A DNA stretch of 16,177 nt, from positions 1 through 16,177 of the forward strand of contig BBXU01000432.1 in assembly GCA_001598975.1 (NCBI GenBank), in the 5' to 3' direction. This document shows, piece by piece, positions 1-12,966 of the stretch (positions are counted from its first letter, which is position 1; each line of letters starts with the position of its first letter). A program made the translations under genes and the position numbers. Origin of the DNA: Parachlorella kessleri (lineage: Eukaryota > Chlorophyta > Trebouxiophyceae > Chlorellales > Chlorellaceae). Under the pieces are notes generated by a model. That model saw only the letters and a list, made by a program, of their open reading frames with translations, was not told where the DNA came from and searched no databases.

Positions 1-710
1 GGACAGCACCTGGCAGCAGACGGGGCAGAAGCACCCAGCGTAGGGTCAGCATGCGCCCGCCTCGCTCCTGGGCATGGCCGAGCTCTCAAGGGTGGTACCC
101 TTTGAAAACAACGCAACAGACATATTGCACCAAGCATTTCTGGAAAACCCATCAGCAACATTGCTGCCGCTGTTAAGGGCTAGGAATATGACCTTGGTCG
201 TCGATGGCTGCAGCCAGTGTTAAAGCACACCTGTCTGTTGAAGGTGATAGGCTTCTGCCCCAGCTGCTGCGGGTTGCCCACTGCATTCAGTAGAAATGCT
301 TGATCCAACACGTTCCAAGACATCCAAGCAGAGCGGCAGGCAACCCTCGGCGATGCCCAGAGGGGTAATGTCTACCACATGCGTCTTCGACCGTGCAGGC
401 CGCACCAGCGCCTACCGTTGGTATAGATTATCTCCTTGCCCTGGGCTGCCAGTTGCTGAGCTTTGAGGTAGATCTCCCCCCTCACGGCGTACTGGGTCTT
501 GAGCAGGTTGGCGTTCATGGTGGTGGGGTGCAGCACGTACCCATCCTTCGTGAGGGCGTTCTGATCAGCCACAGGCTCTGGAAGGGAGGAAAACCACCTG
601 GCCTGCGTGTTGGTGACAGCAGCTGCGGGGGCCAGCCAGCTAGTGCTGGTGAGCCTGCCTAGCAGGTGGTGGCCCAGCTGCTTGCCGGCCCTGGCACAGA
701 GGATACACAT
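1..710 (-). CDS. alanine aminotransferase, mitochondrial (5' part, runs off left edge)
   Basis: Pyridoxal-phosphate enzyme exchanging the amino group between alanine and 2-oxoglutarate (giving pyruvate and glutamate). Coding exons on the minus strand: 710-416, 280-231, and 9-1 continuing beyond the window. All joins are GT-AG and in phase. About 118 N-terminal residues are visible. Residues 1-45 are rich in Arg, Ser and Ala with almost no acidic residues and contain RWFSS, typical of a mitochondrial presequence. Residues 65-80 (MNANLLKTQYAVRGEI) and the split block IIYTN-VGNPQQLGQKPITFNRQ match the alanine aminotransferase start (NxxxxKxxYAVRG...NxGNPxxLGQ). The PLP lysine and the rest of the fold lie outside the window. 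The start is the first Met before the presequence. The related peroxisomal glutamate:glyoxylate aminotransferase is the main alternative, but the presequence argues against it. It is divergent from the debranching enzyme gene. Confidence 0.88.
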
Positions 711-887
711 GATGGCAGGTTCGGCACAAATGCGCTTGATGGGAGGGTTGCCGAGGCCTCATAGGATTTCAGGACCAGCGCGCGCTCAGGCACTACCTCC
801 TGGTACTGCCTGGCGCTTTGGCGTTTGGTTGCAAGGAATGTAAGCAGTGTTATACCAAGTGTTGATGTCACTAAGAGGCTTAACTTT
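711..887. promoter_or_regulatory. short divergent intergenic region (aminotransferase / DBR1)
   Basis: This 177-bp gap separates the start codons of two head-to-head genes, so it must hold both 5' untranslated regions and probably a shared bidirectional promoter. No clear TATA box was seen. The role is inferred from gene layout only. Confidence 0.5.
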
Positions 888-3800
888 ATGGCGAACGGTG
901 CACGTCCTAGGGGCTTGAGAGTAAGGCTGGCTTGGTGACTCTAGTGCTACTTGTCTGCAACGGCACCTGTAGTGGAATATCATGAGACTGCCCACGAACA
1001 TGACAGAACACACACTGTTGTATGTACATATAGCTCCGAGTGTATATGCCACAACCTGACATGTGTCGCATGTGCAGGTCGCAGTGGAGGGGTGCTGCCA
1101 CGGGGAGCTGGACAAGATATATGAGGCGTTGAATTACCTCGAACAGAGGGAGGGCACCAAGATAGACCTGCTCATATGCTGCGGCGACTTTCAGGTGCCT
1201 TGGTTTTTAAGCAGGAGAGATCAGCAACCAAAGGAAGGCATCACCAAGGGGCCGGTACAGTACATGAACTCTGCACAGTAGTCTAGGCGGCGATGTTGTG
1301 CCGCATGCCGGCTGCCCTGTGGGGGCCAAATGTAGTACTCGTACTTGTAGCTTTGCCGCTGGCACTGCCTCCACCCCTTTTGACATGGCCACGCCAGCAT
1401 CGCTTGCAGGCGGTTCGTAATTATGACGACCTGGAGTGCATGGCCTGCCCTGCCAAGTACCGAGAGTTGCAGACATTCTACAAGTATTACTCCGGCCAGA
1501 AAAAGGCGCCTTGCCCCACGCTCTTCAGTGAGTTGGTGGCACAAGGTTGCGGGACTGCTAGCTTGGCGTGTCAGGTGCCGTAGGTGGAGGAGACTCCTAA
1601 GCTACAGATGTACTGATCATTATACACTTCATTCTTTTTCATTACCCTCAGTTCTGCACACAGCGGCTGTTTAGGATGGAGCTACCCGAGACAGCCGACC
1701 AGCAGGAAACTCACTGAGCTGCCTGCACTCCCTGCCCTTGTGCAGTTGGCGGCAATCACGAGGCAGCCAACTACCTGTGGGAGCTCTATTTGGGTGGCTG
1801 GGCTGCACCCAACATCTACTTCCTGGGGTATGCTGGCGTCATCAACTTTGGGGGCGTGCGCATCGGCGGGCTGTCGGGCATCTACAAGGACCAACACTAC
1901 CAGCTGGTGGGTAAAGATGGAAGCTTCAGGAATACATTTAGGAGCAGTATTTGGTGAACAGATGTATGGTTGCTACCTCATAGCCAGCCTCTGACGCAGG
2001 AGGTTGTGGTACCGTTGCGTAGTAATGCTGCACATCCGTGTTAGCACACACGAGTCCCACGCCAAGTCCGTCTTATCCACCTTAACTGCATCTACCCACC
2101 TAATCCTCACCTTAATTGGGGCATCAAGCTCATAATGACTTGGCAAGCATGATCTTCACATGCAGGGCCACTTTGAGCGACCACCGTATAATGCGGGCTC
2201 CATGCGCAGTGCCTACCACGTACGCGCCCTTGATGTGCACAGGCTGCTGCGCATTGCACGGCCACTGGACGTGTTCCTCAGCCACGACTGGCCCCAGGGC
2301 ATTGCCCGGCATGGGGATCTCGGACGCCTGCTGCAGCGGAAGAGCTTCCTCCGAAGAGAGGTGGGTGGGAGAGGTAAAGTGTGCAGCCCGGCTATCCTTT
2401 GGGCCTGGGGTGTTTTACTAGGTTGACGCAGCGGGACAATGGAAAATGCTAGCCTGAGAGTGTAAGGCAAGCTCCCCGCCTATAAAGGGGATTAACAAAT
2501 CTACCAGTAGCTGCTGAAGTGCACCCTTGCTGCACTTCTGATAGGCTTGTCTGGGCTTGGGACATTCGCAGCACATTCCCCCGAAAACCTATTAATGCCT
2601 GGTTGCAGATAGAGGACAACTCGCTAGGCAGCCCTCCTGCCACGGAGCTGCTCACAGCCCTGCGCCCCTCGTACTGGTTTTCAGCCCACCTGCACACCAA
2701 GTATGCGGCACTCTACCAGCATCAAGCACGGGGGAGTGGCCCTGCGCAGGCCACCCGCTTCCTTGCCCTGGACAAGTGCCTCCCAGGGAGGAACTTCCTG
2801 CAGGTGTGCGCAAGGCGGTGCATAACTGCATGTGCTCGAGGGTATTGTGGGCTAGCCGCACAATACAGGCCACAGCATTCTGGAAAGGGAATATCAGGGA
2901 CACCTGCCAGGCTCCCTTACATTAGCCTGCGTGCGGCACACTGAGTCGTCCTACTGTCAGACCACAGGGGTGAATAGTTTTGCTGGTGCATCATGTAAGC
3001 TGCATCCACCGACGAAGGTCATGGTCAGAGGCTTGGCTTCTCATGCTATATCAGGTGGTGGAGTTCCCAGAAGCTGACGGTCCCCTGGAGTTCAGCTATG
3101 ATGAGGAGTGGCTGGCCATACTCAAGGCCACCCACTCCCTCGTGAACCTTCAGCGGCGGCCCTGGCCGGTGCCTGCACAGGCCCCGCCAGTGACCCAGGC
3201 TCAGCTGGAGGATATACGGCAGCGGTTGCAGCAGCAAGGTAGAACACGTGTGAGCTGAAAGGGGCAGGGCGGTGGGTGGAAGGAACTCAGGCCAGGCAGG
3301 TGGCTGGGGCGGGACCGGACCCTGCTATGCCCGTATAATAGGGTAGACCGCAAATTAAGTGGCTGCTGCTTTTCCGTGAGACCTGCGGGCCTGCCTGTGA
3401 GGCGCTATACAACGAGACACCCAGTGCTGGCTGCCACTCGTGCTTCCTGCAGGCGGCCCACGTGTGCCTGACAACTTTGTGCCCACAGCGCCGGCCTACG
3501 ACCCTGCCAACCCCCGCATGCAGCGGGGCAGCATGCCCACAGAGCTGCCGCGTAACCCGCAGACAGTGGCACTCCTGGACTTGCTGGGCCTGTCGTACAA
3601 TCTGGACCGAGGAGGACAGCAGGCTGATGCTGCGGGTGAGCAGGCCTAGTTGGTGACTTGCTTGCAAGCTGCTGGAAAGTGAAATGTGGCTAGCAAGGCA
3701 CAACGGGGTGTGCTTGCTGTGAGAGCGTACTTTGGAGAGGGCGAGGGCAGCTGGGCCTCACTTGTCTCAGCGTCCGAGTGAGAGAGAGGAGACTTGACGG

Positions 3801-4356
3801 GGCCCTGCCTGTAGTGCCAGCTGCGGAGGTGGCCAACCCTGAGGAGATAGACCTCCATGGTGAGGACGATGATGTCCCTGATGATGACGATGACAGTGGC
3901 GAGCCAGCGGCGCAGAACATCCATGCCGCTTTGGCGGCGGTGATGCAACAGAAAGAACAGGTGTGGCTGTTGTTGTGCCCTGCTATGTGGAGTTGCAGCC
4001 TGTGCTCTTCAGTCAGAAACGCAAGGAGTGAGCAGGGTTGTCTGCAGTGTTGGCAGGATGATCACAGTGGGTGATGTAAGGTGCCCTTTTCATGCAGTCC
4101 CGCGGGCTAGCTGACGCAAGGACTGATGTGGCACTTCCTGAAAGAAGAGCAGCAGAGCAGGTGACCGTTTTATGGCGCATTACTGTACCGGCATGCATAC
4201 TAAGCTACCCACTGCACCAGCAGCATTTGCCCAACCTCACAATGTTCTTGCTTGGCATCGTCAGCGTCATCATTGCTGGATTACTTGCTTCAATATGTGT
4301 GAAAAATTTCACTGCAGAACCCCGAGGAGATTGCTCTAGATGACGAGGACAGCTAG
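888..4356 (+). CDS. DBR1: RNA lariat debranching enzyme DBR1
   Basis: Metallophosphoesterase that cuts the 2'-5' branch bond of excised intron lariats in the nucleus so that they can be degraded. Exons: 888-920, 1078-1194, 1410-1527, 1746-1906, 2166-2360, 2609-2803, 3055-3238, 3453-3635, 3815-3960, 4098-4160, 4318-4356. All introns are GT-AG, the phases agree, and the product is 477 aa. Metal and active-site motifs are all present: GCCHG (C17, H19), CGD (D48), GGNHE (N93, H94), SHDW (H183) and SAHLH (H235, H237). The Cys in the first motif, where other metallophosphoesterases have Asp, is diagnostic of DBR1. The C-terminal domain is followed by an acidic tail with two NPEEIxL motifs (403-409 and 466-472). 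The start is in a 33-nt first exon ([11 protein letters not shown]) with a strong GTAAGG donor, which supplies the Arg normally preceding VAVEGCCHG. No ATG is in frame in the second exon. The identity is very secure; the first exon is less so. Confidence 0.95.
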
Positions 4357-5124
4357 CCAGCAAGTTTGGGAAATGCCGATATATGTGAAGCCGAATGTTC
4401 GCCTATTAGGGACCAGAGCATGACCCCTGATGCCATGCTGCCTTGCGCCTATGTCTCACCCATGGTCTCACCGCTTGTGTAAGACTGAAATGCCTGCCAG
4501 AGCCAGTTAAATGCAGCGCTCTTCCGCTTCTTTGTCTCATCAAGCATTCCCTGCCCGGCTTATGCCGGATGTGTCGGCTGTGGGGCAGCAGGTCACCGCT
4601 CACAGAGTTGACCAGGAGGGACTTGGTGAGTTGCATTAGCAAGGCCCGACTTATCCTCGAAATCAAACCTTGCAAGGCCAATTGGCTGCGTTGCTTCTCG
4701 TGATGCGTAGTTTGCGAGGCAAATCTGCCAGTCAGACCCCAATCAACCCATGTCCAGCTTCTCATGACAGCAGGATGGGTGCGCCATGCAAAGCAGAAAC
4801 ACACTGCGGCCAAAACGGACGCCCACATAAGCTTCATGCACTTCTCAAGAGTTTCCAGAGGCCGTCAGCAGCACACAGTTGATTACCTCAGGGCCGAGCA
4901 CCAGGAACATCCCAGTCCGCCTTGCACAGCCCTGAAGGTCCCTTCAACTCTGCGAGTGAGCCCAAAGTACCGAAAGGTACCTGCTTTCTGAGCTTGCAAC
5001 TGCATGCTGGCCTCCAGCGCTCAAACGCTGCCGAGCTGCTGTTTGTCGCCTGCCTTTGGCAGACAATGCCCAGACTTTGTTACTAAGCTTAGAAACTAAT
5101 TGCTCGTTCTGCAGAACAGCCACC
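4357..5124. other. intergenic / untranslated region between DBR1 and the KH gene
   Basis: This 768-bp stretch has no gene I can support. The left part is the DBR1 3' untranslated region with a TGTAA motif at 4478-4482. The right part should hold the KH-gene promoter and leader. A pyrimidine-rich TTCTGCAG ending at 5114, ten bases before the KH start codon, looks like a splice acceptor, so a leader intron is possible. Confidence 0.5.
4478..4482 (+). terminator. putative polyadenylation signal of DBR1 (TGTAA)
   Basis: TGTAA is the usual chlorophyte polyadenylation signal. This copy lies about 120 nt after the DBR1 stop codon on the coding strand. A five-base motif is weak evidence alone. Confidence 0.5.
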
Positions 5125-7944
5125 ATGCCGGCCTCTGGCAAGCAGGGCACCTCGGTGCAGCAGGCTATTGACAGGCTCAATGAGTCACGTGCGGCGGAGA
5201 GCGGCTCCAGGCCGGTGCTAGCGCAGCGGCGGCTGAATGCCCTGCGTGAGGTCAAGCAGGCCGCTGCCAGGGGCTTCCTGCCTAGCGGCAAGCGCCAGCC
5301 TGGTGTTGGCTGCAATGATGAGGTGCGTTGGTGTCTGGTTGTAGCGGTCAGAGCAACTGCAGAGTGTGCAAGCTTTACTCAGCTATCTTGCAAGCCACAG
5401 CTTTCCAAGAACATAGAGTGGGTGCTATGAAAATCTAAAGCAGATTTGTGCACTGCGCAAGCCCCTTCATGGTGCCATGTCTGCAGGAGCAAGGCATCCT
5501 GCACGCGCAGTCGGTGGAGAGCGGCGGCGCCAAGCTGCACATCACCCTCCTGGCGGCTGGCTTTGTGATAGGTGAGGCACACTGGCTGGCAGGGAGCACT
5601 TGCTCTGCGTCAACCTTTTATGCAGCTTGACTGGTTGTGTGCGGCAGATTGATGTGCACAGACCTCACTGCATGGAGTGTCCTGATATATAGAAGGATGT
5701 CTTGCTGTCTGTAGGCCCTAGCGGCGTGAGCGTGCGTGAGATCAGCCGGGCCAGCGGCGCCGACATCCGCAGCTGGAACGACACCTTCACCCAGCACGGC
5801 ACCGCCCACCAAGTGCGCTGCGTGGTGGTTGAAGGCAGGCGGCGAGCGGTGGTTATGGTGAGTCAGTGAGGCTGGCTGTAGCATTGGTCTGCATCCCTCA
5901 CTGGTCGTGCAGGCAAGCACCATGCAGAACAGAAGCAGTCCATGTTGAGTAGAATGATGGCACCCACTTGAGGCTGCTGTTGGGTGCAGGCCCTTGAGAT
6001 CATCACCGAGGCGGTGGACCGGTACAAGGACCTGTGCGAGGGCAAGTTCTGCGGTAAGCATCCCTGGCAAGGTGGCTTCAATGCTGTGGGCAAATGCCTT
6101 GTACTACTCACAGTGCACCCAAGCTGCACCACTTGCTGAGCCACTGCTGCCCAGCTTACGTGACTGGACGGACCTTACGCTCAAAGCAGCAGCACTGTCT
6201 GTCATGCTTAGTCTACAACTGCCCCTGCTGCTGCAGGGCACGTGGTTGACCGGGTGCAGCAGGTGCATGGGGTCAGCTTCTACTACTCGCCCCCGCCCCG
6301 CGCCGCGGTGCCCTGTGCAGCCGCCCTCAAGAGCTTTGCCGACAGGTGGGCTAGGACCGGTGTGCCTGAGAACATGATATTTATTGAGGGTGGCAGGGAA
6401 TGCGAGCAGGGATGAGGTATTGGGATACTGGGCTGACAGGGTTGAATGCAGAATGAGCCTGAGTCTGCCTGATTTCTGAGCCAGTAATTCTCTCCCCAAG
6501 ATAAGTTAAGGCCACTGGAAGAGGAGATGCAGCAGAACATGATATTTGATTGTGCTGTAACCGATGCTCAACATCTCGTAATGCAGCCATTGAAGAGCAA
6601 GTCGTAACCCCAGTCTTCAAATGACTGCTGTCCCTGTGGTGCCGCAGGTCCACTGGGCCTGTGAAGGTGCTGGACTTCCAGCCCGACCTGGAGAAGGAAA
6701 ACATGCCGCCCCAAGCACCACAGGTCAGCCTGCTCTTGGACTGGGTCCTGTAACACCATACGTTTCGCCGTGCCATACGTTCCTGTGCCCAGCCATCAGT
6801 GCATCAGTAAACAAAGAGTCTCTGCAGATTCCCACTGCTTGAGCTGTGCCGAATCATTTGCAACTCTCTATGCACCTGCAGATGGGCTTCCTGGCACCCA
6901 CCTCAGCCATGGACTTCGAGGCTGCCACTCCTGCTGCTGCTGTGAATGCCCACCTGCTGCCTTTGCCAGCCCCTACACCAACCGACCAGACCTACCAGCT
7001 GTTGGCAGCCCTCACAAATGCCTCGACCACCATAATGCCATCAGCTGGCTGTGAGCTGACGCCGCTTGGCCTGGGCCTCTGCAGCCACACACCCCTAACC
7101 CCAGGTAAGACTTATCCCTTCCCCAGAACTCACATGCAGCAGGCCTATTGCTGGTCATGACATGCGCACAGCTTCATCAGCTGCCCTTTCACCCTTTGCG
7201 ATTCCCAGCTCCCATAGCTCCAGAATGTCAAATAAGTACAGTTCCTGTCCTCTGCTACAGGGCTGCTTGCTTACGGACCCAGCACCGGGCTGGGCTACGG
7301 GCTAGAGCGGGCTGCTGCTGGCAACCTGGACGCGCTGCTGCCACCTGGGGCGCTGGAGCGCATCCAGCACGCTGCTGCGCTGCCCTCCTACTCGCTGTTT
7401 GGCCAAGGTGGGGTGCAGGCTGGGTGGTCTTGGGTCAGCTGAGGCGCAGGGGTCGCCTGCAGGCTGGCAGTCCGGCTTGCTTTGATGGGGCCTGCAGCTT
7501 AGAGGGGCACATTCAGCCCCTTCCACCATTCTATTCATTTGTTGACCGGCCATGCCCTTTGGTATGCCTGCAGGGTCTCTGTTTACTACCGACCAAGCCA
7601 TGGCAGCTCCTGCACTGCCAGCACCCCTGGACTTGCTGCATACCCCGGCGCCCTGCCCCACCCTGCCGGTCAATCCTGACAACATGCTGCTGGCCACCGG
7701 CTTCCCCAGCTTCCAGAGCTTTGCGCAGCAGGTGGGAACTCTTCCACTGGCCAGAGGTGTACACCAAGCGCTGAGCATTATTTGCAGCATGTCTTCATAG
7801 TGTGGCTCCTTCTGGCCTGGAAAAGGGCTGCCGCTTGATTAAAACAGTATGCGCTGAGTGTCTGCATTCCCAACGCCTTGACTGCTGTCGTGTCTGCAGA
7901 ATCCCTTTTACTCGACCACCGCTGCCAACCCATGGCTGCAATAG
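5125..7944 (+). CDS. single-KH-domain RNA-binding protein, function unknown
   Basis: Exons: 5125-5322, 5487-5571, 5715-5857, 5990-6053, 6237-6345, 6648-6723, 6882-7104, 7261-7407, 7574-7731, 7900-7944. All introns are GT-AG, phases agree, and the product is 415 aa. The ATG has a near-ideal context (GCCACCATGC). Residues 1-66 are charged and basic. Residues about 82-155 form one KH domain: KLHITLLAAGFVIGPSG carries the GxxG loop (G95-P-S-G98) that clasps single-stranded nucleic acid, followed by VREISRASGADI and the strand-helix CVVVEGRRRAVVMALEIITEAV. Next comes a short block, YKDLCEGKFCG...HGVSFYYSPPPR (about 154-191). The remaining 220 residues are Pro-, Ala- and Leu-rich, apparently disordered, ending in NPWLQ. 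It probably binds single-stranded RNA, but target and process cannot be told. I do not recognise the full-length family, and no second KH domain was found. Confidence 0.85.
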
Positions 7945-8695
7945 ACCAAGCATCAGGCCGGACTGCTTTGGCATTATGTTACCCTCTCATGTTGGGCGAG
8001 ACTCCTGCTGATGCCTAACGATTTTTGACCAGGCATCCTTGACCAGAAGTAGGGTAACTTGGGAAGGCTTTTTGTAGCAGGCTTCTGTAGCAGTTTTTCT
8101 GAGTTCTTGTGTGCTCACAAATATGACATGTGACATGAACAGTACTGTGGGTAGTCTGTACTGTCGTAGTTCTACTTGCCGTACGGCCAGTTATTGTAGT
8201 GTTCGCCTCCCTAGTGCTAGTCATACTCAGCAGGGTGAGCCAAGGTTTCATTGCAGGCAGTTTGTAGTTTGGTTGCACAGCATGCACCAACGTGTAGGTT
8301 TCATTGGCAGGTAGGCAGCATTCAGCGACTGTGCTGGGTGTGGGTACAATGATCGGCAGGCACAAAATGTCTTGCAAGGGCTTGCATCATGTTAGGGGCC
8401 CCTGGCTTGGGCGTGTCTGTGAGTGCATCATGTTCACTACTGTGCATGACGTCCGTAGTAGTTCAAGCATCATCTGCAATCCTGTTGTAAGGATTCACAC
8501 AGCTTACCAGAGAAGCTCGTAATACGCCCTGCCCAACAGGACTTGACAACCAAAAACCAGCGAGAGTGCAGTCAGAGCATGTTATCATGGCGCATGGTCT
8601 TTTTCCATGTGCAAACAGTGTTGGACAGGTAGTTTTGAACAGGAAAGCACAGCAAGTAGGTGCAGCCACAGCCCGTGAACCGTAGCTAATATTGA
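7945..8695. other. convergent intergenic region (KH gene / dihydropyrimidinase)
   Basis: This 751-bp stretch between two converging stop codons holds both 3' untranslated regions. I found no coding exon, tRNA or mobile element. A plus-strand TGTAA at 8486-8490 could end the KH transcript. I found no TGTAA on the minus strand, so the dihydropyrimidinase 3' end is undetermined. Confidence 0.55.
8486..8490 (+). terminator. possible polyadenylation signal of the KH gene (TGTAA)
   Basis: Plus-strand TGTAA about 540 nt after the KH-gene stop codon and about 205 bp from the facing dihydropyrimidinase stop codon. If used, the two transcripts end very close to each other. Confidence 0.35.
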
Positions 8696-12714
<4,019 letters not shown>

Positions 12715-12966
12715 AGCTGAGAAGGTTACAGTATTATAACCAAGGTCAGATAGTATCCTGTAGTGCCTCAATAAGGAAGCCCTTGATGGGAAGCCCTGAC
12801 CAATGACTAATGACCTCTTGCCAGGCTGGCAGGCCACCAAGGTTGGCTGTTCTTCTCTTGCAGGCATCCTCCATTTTTCGTTACCTGCGTTTGCGGCGTA
12901 ATAGGTGCCGAGTGGCTCGTCCGACACCAACAAACTCAATTGGCCTGTATAGCCGAGGGTAGCGTC
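12715..12966. promoter_or_regulatory. divergent promoter region (dihydropyrimidinase / amino acid transporter)
   Basis: This 252-bp gap separates two opposite start codons and must contain both transcription starts. An A/T-rich TATTATAA at 12732-12739 is the only TATA-like element noted. It is about 20 bp from the upstream dihydropyrimidinase start codon, rather close for that start. The promoter role is inferred from layout. Confidence 0.5.

Noticed and set aside
576..600. Possible 24-nt mini-intron in the aminotransferase presequence
   Set aside because: It has GT and AG ends, but it is far shorter than any other intron here and the frame reads through it, giving the typical RWFSS presequence motif.
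4406..4837. Minus-strand open frame of 143 codons with a hydrophobic start
   Set aside because: It lies antisense to the DBR1 3' region, shows no recognisable motif, and its composition looks like random translation. No splice-linked continuation was found.
7148..7774. Plus-strand open frame of 208 codons
   Set aside because: It crosses KH-gene introns and exons in the wrong frame. The spliced KH reading keeps phase throughout and ends cleanly.
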